Shown here: piece by piece, positions 16,575 through 25,849 of the stretch
Numbering within the stretch: position 1 is the first letter of the stretch
Layout of the letters: every line of letters starts with the position of its first letter
NCBI GenBank assembly: GCA_964503965.1
Contig: CAZDCK010000007.1
Span: 1 to 64,000 of the forward strand
DNA length: 64,000 bases
Direction: 5' to 3'
DNA from: Eutrophocola sp964503965
GTDB lineage: Bacteria; Pseudomonadota; Gammaproteobacteria; Pseudomonadales; Pseudohongiellaceae
Notes under the pieces: model-generated
What the model was told of the DNA's origin: nothing
The model's database searches: none
The model's input: the letters and a program-made list of their open reading frames with translations, nothing else
Position numbers and translations under genes: made by a program

Positions 16575-17903
16575 ATGGGTATCAGAGACTGGTTAGCCAT
16601 CATTGTCATTGTCTTTATCGTGCTGATCCTGCTCGATGGTTTTCGGCGCAAGTGGCTCGAGCGTAAAAGAAGCCTTCGTGTCAAAATCGACAAGAACATC
16701 CCTCCCGATGACGTTGGTGAGGTCGATGATATTCTCATCAAATCAGAACTTCCCAATGGTGGTGCTCGCATAAAAAATCGTTCCGGTCATTATGTTGATG
16801 ATGATCAGGATGAAAGTGATGTTCCTGTGCTCATGGAATCAGTGGACATCGATGATGAGGATATTGAGGATTACCCCGCTGAAGATGAAGATCAGGCTAT
16901 AGATACCCTGACAGAAGAGGAGTATTTTGCTGATGAGGCTGAAGAAGAGGAGGACCAGGCTGCCCCTGATGAAAGTGAAGACATAGACGAATTTGTACCC
17001 GAAAATGGATTCGAATCCTTCACTGCCCTGGATGAGGAACCTGAGGAATTGTCAGCAGGTTACCATGACGGGCTGGATGACAGTGTAGATGAGGAAGATG
17101 ACCAGGATGACGTGTCATCGCTTGATGCTGAACAGTCTATTTCTGAACCAGAAGCAGAGGTGGGAGAGGATAATCCGTGGGAAAGCGCCGGACTTGAAGA
17201 AGAGGCAGGTGAAAAGGCAGTAGAGGAAGAAGAGGGTAAAGAGAGCGAAGAGCTTGAACCGGAAATTTCACGCTCGGTATCAGCGACTGATAAATCGTCA
17301 GGCGACCCTTCAAATGGGGATCATCAGGATGCCGGGGAAAGGATTGAACCGAGTTTTGGTGAGGAAACACTGACCTTTGAGCATGATGAACGCGGTGAGA
17401 TCACGCTTGAAAATAATGATCTTTTTGAAGGGCTTCAGCATGATGACGATGATGATATTGATGCCCAGGAGCCCGCTGAAGAAGTTGTTGTAATCAATGT
17501 CATGGCCAGAAACGGCAGTACTATTGAAGGCAGTAAATTGCTTCCCGTTCTTCTCAAGCATGGTTTGCGTCTTGGTGAAATGAGTATATTCCATCGACAT
17601 GCAGATAGTGATGGGAAAGGGCCTGTTATGTTCAGTATGGCTAATATGGTTAAACCGGGGACATTTTCGATCAGTGAGATGGAGACCTTCACCACACCCG
17701 GTGTCAGTTTCTTTATGCAGATTCCCAATAAGCTTGACAATATGCAGTGTTTTGACCAGATGCTGAAAACGGCGGAAGCCGTAAAGGATGAGATGGATGC
17801 CCAGTTGAAGGATGAAAATCGCAGTGTATTTACCCGCCAGACCATCGAACACAGTCGCCAGAGAATCCGTGATTTTGAACTGGAGATGCTGGCCAGGAAG
17901 TAG
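16575..17903 (+). CDS. zipA: Cell division protein ZipA
   Basis: A 442-residue inner-membrane protein. An N-terminal transmembrane helix (about residues 6-24) is followed by a basic stretch (RRKWLERKRSLRVK). A long linker to about residue 305 comes next, and then a C-terminal FtsZ-binding domain containing VINVMARNGSTIEGSKLLPVLL and FSMANMVKPGTF. ZipA tethers FtsZ to the membrane early in division. The linker is unusual: in place of the Pro/Gln-rich linker of E. coli ZipA it is dominated by Asp and Glu with few basic residues, including runs such as EEAEEEEDQ. The gene lies between smc and ligA as expected, with a 120-base gap after smc. Confidence 0.93.
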   Translation: MGIRDWLAIIVIVFIVLILLDGFRRKWLERKRSLRVKIDKNIPPDDVGEVDDILIKSELPNGGARIKNRSGHYVDDDQDESDVPVLMESVDIDDEDIEDYPAEDEDQAIDTLTEEEYFADEAEEEEDQAAPDESEDIDEFVPENGFESFTALDEEPEELSAGYHDGLDDSVDEEDDQDDVSSLDAEQSISEPEAEVGEDNPWESAGLEEEAGEKAVEEEEGKESEELEPEISRSVSATDKSSGDPSNGDHQDAGERIEPSFGEETLTFEHDERGEITLENNDLFEGLQHDDDDDIDAQEPAEEVVVINVMARNGSTIEGSKLLPVLLKHGLRLGEMSIFHRHADSDGKGPVMFSMANMVKPGTFSISEMETFTTPGVSFFMQIPNKLDNMQCFDQMLKTAEAVKDEMDAQLKDENRSVFTRQTIEHSRQRIRDFELEMLARK

Positions 17904-17926
17904 CAATACCTCCCTGCCGCCAAGCC

Positions 17927-19963
17927 ATGACCTCTCCCCCCGCTGAACTGGTTGAAGAACTGAACTCCCTGCGCAAGCAGATTGAACATCACAGTCGACT
18001 GTACTACCGGGATGATTCTCCCGAAATTCCTGACCAGGACTATGACAGACTCTTTGATCGCCTGTTGGAAATAGAACAAGCCTGGCCAGATCTGGTCACA
18101 CCGGACTCACCCAGCCAGAGAGTTGGCAATGCGCCGCTTGGCGGGTTTGAGCAGGTCAGGCATGAAATCCCCATGTTGTCGCTAGACAAGGTGACCAGTG
18201 AAGCAGAGCTCCAGCGTTTTGAGGAGAGGATCCGAAAGCGCCTGGTTGATATTGATACTATTGAATACAGTTGCGAGCCCAAAATAGATGGCGTCGCGGT
18301 GAGCCTGCTCTATGAAAATGGCCTCTTGGTCCGGGCTGCCACTCGTGGTGATGGCCGGACCGGTGAACTCATTACCCATAATGTCAAAACTATCAATGAT
18401 ATACCCCTGCGCCTGGATGGCGATGGGTTTCCCGGATTGCTCGAAGTAAGGGGGGAAATCTACATGACCAGATCCGGGTTTTCCCGGATGAATAAGCAGG
18501 CCTTGGCGACGGGAGAAAAAGTTTTCGTCAATCCCCGTAATGCTGCAGCAGGTACCCTTAGACAGCTTGACCCCAGGATCACCGCTAAAAGACCACTGAA
18601 AATGTTCTGCTACAGCTATGGTCTGGTGGAACAGGGCACTCTACCTGAAACCCTTGGTGGTGTGTTCGAGTCCTTTGATCGTTGGGGGCTACCAGTGAAT
18701 CCGGACAGAACAATTCTCCAAGGAGTGAGCGATTGTGCCGGATATTGTGACGCACTGCTGTCGCGAAGAAGCGAACTGGATTATGAAATAGATGGCGTGG
18801 TGATCAAGGTAAATCATTTTAATCTTCAGGACATACTCGGTATGAATGCCAGATCGCCACGCTGGGCCATGGCATATAAATTCCCGGCCGAGGAAGTGGC
18901 CACTGTACTTAATGACGTGGAGTTCCAGGTCGGGCGAACAGGTACTATTACCCCGGTAGCACGCCTTGAACCGGTGTTTGTCGGAGGAGTGACTGTCAGT
19001 AATGCCACACTTCATAATATGGATGAAATAGAGCGGCTGGATATAAGAATTGGCGATTCTGTGATTATTCGCAGGGCCGGAGATGTGATTCCAAAAGTGG
19101 TCTCCGTGATACGTGAGCGACGTCCCGCCCACGCCAGGAAAATCTCGCCGCCAACGGCATGTCCTGTTTGCCATTCAGACATTGAACACCTTGAAGACGA
19201 GGTATTGATGCGGTGTACTGGCGGACTTTTCTGTCGCGCCCAACGTATGCAGTCGATTATTCATTTTGCATCCCGGGGAGCAATGGACATAGATGGCCTT
19301 GGGACCAAGCTTATTGAGCAGCTCGTCGATCGGAACATGCTTAAGTCAGTCGCTGATATTTACACCATCAGTGCAGATGAATTGCTGGAACTCGATAGAA
19401 TGGGGCAAAAATCTGCAGACAACCTGATAAATGCCATAGAAAAAAGTAAACAGGTGCCTTTGTCACGTTTTCTATTCGCCCTGGGTATCAGGGAAGTAGG
19501 TGAAGCTACGGCACAGTCCCTGGCCAATAATTTTGGTACGCTGGCAGCTGTGCGGTCGGCCACGGAAGAATCTCTTACCGAAATTGATGATATAGGCCAG
19601 GTGGTCGCTCATCATATTCGGGCATTTTTCCATGAATCCCATAACCAGGAAGTTATTGATAGCCTTCTGGCAGCCGGCGTTGTGCCGGCTGAAACCGATA
19701 GGAAAAATGAAGGGGAACTGCCGCTTGCAGGTAAGACCTATGTTGTTACCGGGACGCTGGATTCTATGGGGCGAAGTGAAGCCAGGGAAAAGTTAGTAGC
19801 GCTTGGAGCCAAGGTAGCCGGTAGTGTTTCGAGAAAAACAGACTGTGTTATTGCTGGCCCGGGGGCTGGCTCCAAACTGACGAAAGCCGAGGAACTGGAT
19901 ATTCCGGTTATTGATGAGCTGGGATTTCTTTCGCTGCTTGCGCAGCATGACATAACGCCCTAA
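17927..19963 (+). CDS. ligA: NAD-dependent DNA ligase LigA
   Basis: A 678-residue ligase of normal length. The adenylation domain has its catalytic lysine at residue 119 in EPKIDG. The OB fold follows. A four-cysteine zinc finger runs from CPVCHSDIEH to CTGGLFC (about residues 408-435). Helix-hairpin-helix repeats come next, and the BRCT domain at the C-terminus starts GKTYVVTGTLDSMGR. It seals nicks in replication and repair using NAD+. The gene begins 23 bases after zipA, without an obvious strong ribosome binding site. Confidence 0.97.
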   Translation: MTSPPAELVEELNSLRKQIEHHSRLYYRDDSPEIPDQDYDRLFDRLLEIEQAWPDLVTPDSPSQRVGNAPLGGFEQVRHEIPMLSLDKVTSEAELQRFEERIRKRLVDIDTIEYSCEPKIDGVAVSLLYENGLLVRAATRGDGRTGELITHNVKTINDIPLRLDGDGFPGLLEVRGEIYMTRSGFSRMNKQALATGEKVFVNPRNAAAGTLRQLDPRITAKRPLKMFCYSYGLVEQGTLPETLGGVFESFDRWGLPVNPDRTILQGVSDCAGYCDALLSRRSELDYEIDGVVIKVNHFNLQDILGMNARSPRWAMAYKFPAEEVATVLNDVEFQVGRTGTITPVARLEPVFVGGVTVSNATLHNMDEIERLDIRIGDSVIIRRAGDVIPKVVSVIRERRPAHARKISPPTACPVCHSDIEHLEDEVLMRCTGGLFCRAQRMQSIIHFASRGAMDIDGLGTKLIEQLVDRNMLKSVADIYTISADELLELDRMGQKSADNLINAIEKSKQVPLSRFLFALGIREVGEATAQSLANNFGTLAAVRSATEESLTEIDDIGQVVAHHIRAFFHESHNQEVIDSLLAAGVVPAETDRKNEGELPLAGKTYVVTGTLDSMGRSEAREKLVALGAKVAGSVSRKTDCVIAGPGAGSKLTKAEELDIPVIDELGFLSLLAQHDITP

Positions 19964-20020
19964 AAGCGTGTAAAGTAGCCACTCTTATCTGAATCTGACC
20001 CTGTTTTACCGACCAACCTA

Positions 20021-20626
20021 ATGAGAAGTATCCTGGCAATTCTTGCGTCACTGGTCCTTGTTTCCTGTGCCACCACGCCACCTCAAAACACCTCGAACAT
20101 CTGCAGTATGTTTGAAGAAAGGCGTAGCTGGTACAAAGCTGCCGTCAAATCTGAGCGCCGCTGGAAAACTCCTCTTACGGTATCCATGGCTATTATTCAG
20201 CAAGAGTCTTCATTTCAGTCCAGGGCCAAGCCGGAACGCACAAAACTTCTTGGCTTCATTCCCTGGCGTCGTCCATCCAGTGCCTTCGGATATGCCCAGG
20301 TTCTTGATCAGACCTGGACGGAATACAAGGCCGATGCCGGCAACTGGGGTGCGAGACGGTCAAGCTTTGCCGATGCGGTGGATTTTGTGGGCTGGTATAC
20401 AAACAAGTCCACTAGAGTAAATGGTATTGAACGTAATGACGCATATAACCATTACCTGGCTTACCATGAAGGTAATGGTGGCTTTACCCAGCGTACCTAT
20501 AGCAACAAACAGTGGCTAATTGATGTGAGCCGCAAGGTCCAGGCTAATGCCAGTTTGTATGCCCGACAGTATGATCAATGTAAAAAAGAGTTAAGTAGAA
20601 ACTGGCTGATGAGGTTGTTGTTCTGA
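20021..20626 (+). CDS. Lytic-transglycosylase-like (SLT domain) lipoprotein
   Basis: A 201-residue protein with a lipoprotein signal peptide: a hydrophobic stretch then LVSC, with Cys16 as the predicted lipidated residue. The mature part carries an SLT-type fold with IIQQESSFQSRAKP (Glu62 the likely catalytic acid), SAFGYAQVLDQTW and YLAYHEGNGGF. This matches small transglycosylase lipoproteins of gammaproteobacteria. It probably cleaves or remodels peptidoglycan from an envelope membrane. Its last bases overlap the start proposed for djlA, so the two genes are probably translationally coupled. Confidence 0.85.
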   Translation: MRSILAILASLVLVSCATTPPQNTSNICSMFEERRSWYKAAVKSERRWKTPLTVSMAIIQQESSFQSRAKPERTKLLGFIPWRRPSSAFGYAQVLDQTWTEYKADAGNWGARRSSFADAVDFVGWYTNKSTRVNGIERNDAYNHYLAYHEGNGGFTQRTYSNKQWLIDVSRKVQANASLYARQYDQCKKELSRNWLMRLLF

Positions 20627-21408
20627 ACTGGTGGGGAAAAATAATAGGTGGAAGTCTCGGCTTCATGCTCGGTGGACCTTTGGGTGCTGCTCTGGGTGCT
20701 GCATTCGGGCATAACTTTGATAAAGGGATGTCCGGTCTTGGTAAGGTTGGGTTTACGGGGGATATCCAGAGAATACAGACGGCTTTTTTCACCGCAACCT
20801 TTTCGGTGATGGGGCATCTTGCAAAATCAGACGGGCAGGTATCCCGCGCCGAAATCCATATAGCTGAAGACCTCATGAGTCAGATGCGATTGAATGCTTC
20901 CCAGAAGCAGGTTGCACAGCGTCTTTTTAATGAAGGCAAAAAGAAAGGATTTCCCCTGGATGATGCTTTAATGCAGTTCCGACAAGAATGCCATCGCCGC
21001 AAATTGCTCCTGCAGATGTTCATGGAAATCCAGGTGGCTGTTGCTCTTTCTGACGGAGAGCTGCAAAAATCTGAATTACAAATCCTTCAGCATTGTGCCA
21101 GTCGCCTGGGATTCACAGGGGTAGAATTCCAGGGCATTCTGCAACGTATTCAGGCCCAGGTACACAGCCAGGCTCAACCCCGGACTCAACAGGGGATGCC
21201 ACTTGAGGATGCATATAAACTGCTGGGAATTACGAGTAGCGCTTCAGAACAGGACGTAAAAAAGGCTTACCGGCGTCAAATGAATCAGCATCACCCGGAT
21301 AAACTTGTCTCAAAGGGATTGCCGGAAGAAATGATGGAACTGGCCAACAAGAAGGTTCACGACATCAAGCAAGCCTATGAAACCATCAGGGCATCTCGTA
21401 AAAAGTAA
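20623..21408 (+). CDS. djlA: Membrane-anchored DnaJ-like co-chaperone DjlA
   Basis: A 261-residue protein if translation begins at CTG 20623. The first residues would be NWWGKIIGGSLGFMLGG, close to the E. coli DjlA N-terminus (QYWGKIIG...) and forming its glycine-rich membrane segment. A TerB-like helical domain follows (about 55-190). A C-terminal J domain carries LEDAYKLLGI and HHPDK (the HPD motif that stimulates DnaK). The first ATG in frame (20665) would remove half the membrane anchor. GAGG at 20611-20614 lies eight bases before CTG, and upstream ATG, GTG and TTG starts are excluded by a stop at 20596-20598. A CTG start overlapping the previous stop is therefore likely. The gene's last 23 bases overlap the end of the opposite-strand transporter gene. 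Confidence 0.9.
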   Translation: MNWWGKIIGGSLGFMLGGPLGAALGAAFGHNFDKGMSGLGKVGFTGDIQRIQTAFFTATFSVMGHLAKSDGQVSRAEIHIAEDLMSQMRLNASQKQVAQRLFNEGKKKGFPLDDALMQFRQECHRRKLLLQMFMEIQVAVALSDGELQKSELQILQHCASRLGFTGVEFQGILQRIQAQVHSQAQPRTQQGMPLEDAYKLLGITSSASEQDVKKAYRRQMNQHHPDKLVSKGLPEEMMELANKKVHDIKQAYETIRASRKK

Positions 21409-22516
21409 TTTTTCTTAGCCAGCTAAAATCTTGACAAGTATTATCAAGAGTGCCTTTTAAGTCATTGTTTATTATATTTTTATCAATATATATTTCGGCT
21501 TCAACATGATTTTCCAGGTAATGTAAATCGATCCGGTGGACAGTCAATGGATCCAGGAGACCGTTCCACTTGTCAAAGAGCATGGACTCCACTTCATGGC
21601 GCAGGGGGAGGTCAAGAACTGGTGCGGAGTCGTCCAGTTCAGGGTCTATGTGAACAACCACGTCAGCGATATCAGGGAAATGATGCCTGAGTGAAGCGCT
21701 TACGTGATCCGCAAGATAATGTCCTTCTGACACTGAAATCCTGTTATCTACCTGAAGATGCAGGTCAACAAATATCCTTCCTCCGTGGAGACGTGTTCTC
21801 AGTTCATGGGAGTCCCGAATACCTTCAATAGATCTGATATGCTGCCTGATTTTCTCCACTTTTCCTTCAGGCACTGCAGTGTCTACAAGTTCCTGAAGAC
21901 TTGTACTGATGAGATCCCAGGCAATCTTGCCAATCATCAGGGCTACAAAAATGGCGGCGAGCAGGTCCGTTATAGGGTAGCCGAGCATGGCACCCAGAAC
22001 CCCAATAAATACGGCAACTGAAGACAAGGCGTCAGTGCGGCTGTGCCAGGCATTAGCCAGTAGAAGTGAGGAATTTGTTTTTAGCGCTACTTGCCTAGTG
22101 TATCGGTAGATCCACTCCTTGGACAGAATACTGAATAAGGCAATAACCAGGCCGGTCCAGCCAGGAACCGGCAAGGACTGCTGTTGATAGAGTCGTCGAA
22201 TACTGTCAAAGCAGATGACACTGGCTACTCCAAAAAGCACTATCCCAAGGATGATAGTGCCCAGGGTTTCAAATCTGCGATGACCATAAGGATGTTTTTG
22301 GTCAGGTTTGGCATGTGAGATTCTGGCAACCAGCAATACAAAGGCATCAGTCACCAGGTCTGACAGGGAATGAATACCATCGGATACGAGTGCGAAAGAG
22401 TTTGCTGTCAGTCCGACGATAATTTTCAGCACCCCAAGCACGAGATCCAGAACAGCCCCGACCAGGGTTACCCGTGTCGCCGCTTTTAGTGAATGCTGGT
22501 CCAGTTCATTGCTCAT
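21386..22516 (-). CDS. Cation diffusion facilitator (FieF/YiiP-type metal efflux)
   Basis: A 376-residue CDF transporter. It has about six transmembrane segments, the metal-binding HSLSDLVTD in TM2 and the KPDQKHPYGHRRFETL loop typical of FieF-like proteins. A further helix has HSRTDALSS (the second metal half-site). The C-terminal cytoplasmic domain has DSHELRTRLHGGRIFVDLHLQVD. It exports divalent metals such as Zn2+ or Fe2+ using the proton gradient; substrate is uncertain because the TM2/TM5 pair H/D and H/D would fit zinc as well as iron or manganese. The C-terminus extends about 70 residues past the typical domain. Its 3' end overlaps djlA by 23 bases in convergent orientation. Confidence 0.88.
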   Translation of the reverse strand: MSNELDQHSLKAATRVTLVGAVLDLVLGVLKIIVGLTANSFALVSDGIHSLSDLVTDAFVLLVARISHAKPDQKHPYGHRRFETLGTIILGIVLFGVASVICFDSIRRLYQQQSLPVPGWTGLVIALFSILSKEWIYRYTRQVALKTNSSLLLANAWHSRTDALSSVAVFIGVLGAMLGYPITDLLAAIFVALMIGKIAWDLISTSLQELVDTAVPEGKVEKIRQHIRSIEGIRDSHELRTRLHGGRIFVDLHLQVDNRISVSEGHYLADHVSASLRHHFPDIADVVVHIDPELDDSAPVLDLPLRHEVESMLFDKWNGLLDPLTVHRIDLHYLENHVEAEIYIDKNIINNDLKGTLDNTCQDFSWLRKITFYEMP

Positions 22517-22546
22517 ATGAAGTAATTATAGAGGTCGGAAAGAAAA

Positions 22547-22570
22547 AAAGCCTGGCTAATGCCAGGCTTT
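22547..22570 (-). terminator. Intrinsic terminator downstream of the M16 protease gene
   Basis: A perfect 10-bp stem (AAAGCCTGGC / GCCAGGCTTT) with a TAAT loop is followed on the minus strand by a run of T (22542-22549). It lies 135 bases beyond the stop of the minus-strand M16 protease and just before the minus-strand cation transporter. It therefore insulates the two genes. Confidence 0.8.
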
Positions 22571-22704
22571 CAACCAACTTCAACTATCAAGAATCTATCA
22601 AGAATGAAGTTAAATAACGAAGCAAATGATACAGCGACCACAGTGCATCTACTTCAATTATGTTAGAAGGGCAATTCCAGTAAAAGTTCCCTCCCGGTCT
22701 GTTT

Positions 22705-25671
22705 TTATAGTTGCCTGATTTCCATTTCCAGGGATTCGGCTTCATTGACCATTGCCTTGCTGGTGATGAGCCCCATAGCCGGCTCTGTATTGGCCAGGTA
22801 TTTTTCAGTAACTGATTTGAGCTCTTCAATAGTTACTGACAGTACATTCTTGCGAAAACGGGCTCGCTGTTCCCGGTCACGCCCGAATAACTCATTGTAA
22901 AAGGCCTGTTTTGCGGTGCCGGCGGGAGAGGTTGGTTTATCCAGGCTTGAGATGACACCAAGCACAGCTTCCTCCAGAGCCCTGGTTGCATGGGATGTAT
23001 TCATCATCCAGTCAATGGACCTCCTGTAATCGTTGAAGGTTTCACTGAGACGGGGGTCCCGGTATGAGAAAAACCGGAATGTTGCGGTACCGGAGTCCTG
23101 GGATGATCCACCTCCATAGGCACCACCCTGCTCACGAATGGTGCGGTGGAGATAACCATTGCGCAAAAAGCCACCAAGGACTGTAAGAGCTGCAGCATCT
23201 TCATGGCCTACTGGAACTGTAGGGAATGCCATGGCGCAGAAATTTACCTGGGTATTGGCTATCCAGGCTTCCCGTACGTTTTCCCTGCAAGGTGTATAAA
23301 TAAAGCGGGAAACATCACCAGACTCGGCGTTGTGTTGTTTCCAAGTATTTTCAATGGATTCTACAAGGTTTAATTTTTCAGTATCTTCACCAATGAGTAG
23401 AAACTGTTTTTTGCCGTTCATCAGCCGCGACTGTATGCGGGCAAGTCCATCAGCAAAGCGGGCAATTTCATTACTGTCACTGAACGTGCGGGTAAGGGAG
23501 CGCAGTTTGCTGATGCCAGCCATCCCTGAGCTGTTGTAGTTCATGGCGGCAATCGGGCTCAACCTGCTGCAGGCAACGCCAATAGCAAGACTATGACCAT
23601 GGCTGGTAATACTTTGTTCTTTCCTTGAATAGATCTGCGTCATGATCTCACGAATTCGCTGATGCTCATCAAAACGGCAGTCCAGTAGTGTATCCCGAAT
23701 CAGTTCACTGACCCTGGACTGGTTTGGATACAGGGATTTCCCGGATACAACCAGGTAGCTGTCAAAGGACTGTTCGTCATCAACCTTGCTACGCATGCTG
23801 GTATGCATGCTGATCCCGCCGCTGATGGCAGATTGCAGAGCCTGGATTTCAAGATAGCTTTTGGCCCCGATACCCAACTCAGGGACACAACTGGTGAAAT
23901 AAGGGAGCATGTCTTTACTGGCAGAATCCATATCCGGCAGCGACATGATTACCTGCTGGTAACTCAGTCCGTTGGTTCCCTGGGCATAAAAACGGGCATG
24001 GGCTCCAGCCTGGTCAAAATTCAGTTCAAGCGTTTCAGAATGAGGCCATTTGATGTCTTCTGGCACATCATCCAGGGTGACTTTGGGAAGCACCCCGGGA
24101 TCATCTTCCTGCTCCTGCCGGGCTTTGAGGTGTGCAGCAAGTTCAATGATTTTATGCTTATCACCCTCATCAAGTGTTTCCTTGTAGGCGGCCAGCTTGC
24201 GTGCCTCTTCCTCGGCCTGTTTGCTGGATAAGGTTGTATCGGGAATTTCGGTAAGGGTTACCCTGTGCGGATTATCCAGCAGGTATTGGCGAATCAGCTT
24301 GGGAATATAGGACGTGTCCTGGATATCCAGCTTGAGTTGTTCCAGGACGGGATCAATATCCAGTAGTTCTATTGGATCGCCGCGATGAGTCGCAGTAGAT
24401 AGTGAGGCAAGAATGAGTTGCAAACCATAAGGGTAGGAATCACCACTGATTTCACGCTGGCTTAGTTCAAGGGAATGCAGAGCCGCTTCCACCTTGTCCT
24501 GATCAATACCATTGCTGGCGATATGTTCAAGAGTGGAGAGGACAAGCGCCTCTATCTTTTCTGCGCTGTCTTCTTTGCAGCCTTCCAGCCCACAGACAAA
24601 ACTCATTTCCCGGTGCGAGTCTTCCAGTCCACACAGGGGAGAAGGGGCATGCCCCAGATCTGTAGTTTCCAGGGCTTGAAGCAGTGGACTGGCACTATTG
24701 TCCAGAAGAACAGAGGCAAGTAGCTGGGCTTTATACATCTCTTCCAGATTGGTACTTTTTCCCAGGAGCCAGCCAATGACGACATGGGTTTTGTCAGTAC
24801 TGTTTTCTTCGTCCAGAGGATAGCGCTCTGTGACATGTATCGGAGAGGTAAGGCGTTCTTCATCATTGACGGCAATATGGACATCAAGGCGGTCGAATTC
24901 CTGCAGGGCGAGTTCTTCAATACGTTGTTGATGTTCACTGGCAGGTATGTCGCCATAGGTCATGAACACGGCATTACTGGGATGATAGTGTGTTTTATAA
25001 AAGGCCTTCAGCTGTTCATAGGAGAGAGACGGTATATCTGAAGGCTCACCTCCACTGTTGTAGTGATAGGTCGATGTGGGAAAAAGGTGCTTGCACAGAT
25101 CCTGCCAAAGCCGGGAAGTAGGAGAGCTCATGGCACCTTTCATTTCGTTAAAGACAACACCCTTATACACGAGAGGTGAATCCGGATTACCCGGTTCAGC
25201 AAACTCCATTCGGTGGCCTTCCTGGGCAAAATCGAGTTCGTTTAAAGACGAGAAAAACACGGCATCCAGATAGACCTGGAGCAGATTGTCGAAGTCCTTT
25301 CTATTCTGGCTGGCAAATGGATAGGCTGTCCAGTCACTGCTGGTAAAGGCATTCATGAAGGTGTTCAGTGATCTGCGTATCATCATGAAAAACGGATCCC
25401 TGACCGGGTATTTTCGGCTGCCACACAATGCGGTGTGTTCCAGGATATGGGCAACCCCGGTGGAATCCATCGGTACCGTGCGTAGTGCGACAAGAAAGAC
25501 ATTTTCCGGGTTGTCGCTGGCCAGGTGATAGTGAAGTGCACCGGTTTTCAGGTGCTCAAATTCCTCTACCGTCACATTAAGTGTTTTAAGGTGCTGGCTG
25601 CGTTTGAGTTCAAATGGAAGTGAATGGGCCTGGTTATTTTGGGCAGGGTGTGACGATTCGGACAGTGGCAT
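22705..25671 (-). CDS. Peptidase M16C family metalloprotease (PreP-like)
   Basis: A 988-residue zinc protease. The inverted zinc motif is HILEH (His75, Glu78, His79) in VAHILEHTALCG, and the third ligand is probably Glu151 in FAQEGHRMEF. KGVVFNEMKGAMSSP and the C-terminal EQGGAYGGGSSQDSGTATFRFFSYRDPR are further landmarks of the presequence-protease/M16C group. Such enzymes degrade short unstructured peptides. No signal peptide is seen, so it is probably cytoplasmic. ATG at 25671 is preferred; the frame is open to 25773 but the extra 34 residues do not look like the family. The gene is transcribed alone and ends before the hairpin at 22547-22570. Confidence 0.9.
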   Translation of the reverse strand: MPLSESSHPAQNNQAHSLPFELKRSQHLKTLNVTVEEFEHLKTGALHYHLASDNPENVFLVALRTVPMDSTGVAHILEHTALCGSRKYPVRDPFFMMIRRSLNTFMNAFTSSDWTAYPFASQNRKDFDNLLQVYLDAVFFSSLNELDFAQEGHRMEFAEPGNPDSPLVYKGVVFNEMKGAMSSPTSRLWQDLCKHLFPTSTYHYNSGGEPSDIPSLSYEQLKAFYKTHYHPSNAVFMTYGDIPASEHQQRIEELALQEFDRLDVHIAVNDEERLTSPIHVTERYPLDEENSTDKTHVVIGWLLGKSTNLEEMYKAQLLASVLLDNSASPLLQALETTDLGHAPSPLCGLEDSHREMSFVCGLEGCKEDSAEKIEALVLSTLEHIASNGIDQDKVEAALHSLELSQREISGDSYPYGLQLILASLSTATHRGDPIELLDIDPVLEQLKLDIQDTSYIPKLIRQYLLDNPHRVTLTEIPDTTLSSKQAEEEARKLAAYKETLDEGDKHKIIELAAHLKARQEQEDDPGVLPKVTLDDVPEDIKWPHSETLELNFDQAGAHARFYAQGTNGLSYQQVIMSLPDMDSASKDMLPYFTSCVPELGIGAKSYLEIQALQSAISGGISMHTSMRSKVDDEQSFDSYLVVSGKSLYPNQSRVSELIRDTLLDCRFDEHQRIREIMTQIYSRKEQSITSHGHSLAIGVACSRLSPIAAMNYNSSGMAGISKLRSLTRTFSDSNEIARFADGLARIQSRLMNGKKQFLLIGEDTEKLNLVESIENTWKQHNAESGDVSRFIYTPCRENVREAWIANTQVNFCAMAFPTVPVGHEDAAALTVLGGFLRNGYLHRTIREQGGAYGGGSSQDSGTATFRFFSYRDPRLSETFNDYRRSIDWMMNTSHATRALEEAVLGVISSLDKPTSPAGTAKQAFYNELFGRDREQRARFRKNVLSVTIEELKSVTEKYLANTEPAMGLITSKAMVNEAESLEMEIRQL

Positions 25672-25849
25672 AGAAAGTTGACTTCTTGTTGAATCAAAGG
25701 CCCCGAGTATAGCGTCTCGGGGCAGGTTTGTAGAGTGACAGTGTTGATAAAGTCTGCTAATTTCACAGCGCACACAATGGTGCTGTCACACAATAAAAAT
25801 AGTCTGCAATGCAGCCAAGTTTGGCTATTTTGCTTGTCCAGGGGAACAC

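Noticed and set aside
20665..21408. djlA starting at the first ATG (20665)
   Set aside because: It would remove the conserved N-terminal WGKIIG membrane-anchor residues, and CTG 20623 has a better-spaced ribosome binding site.
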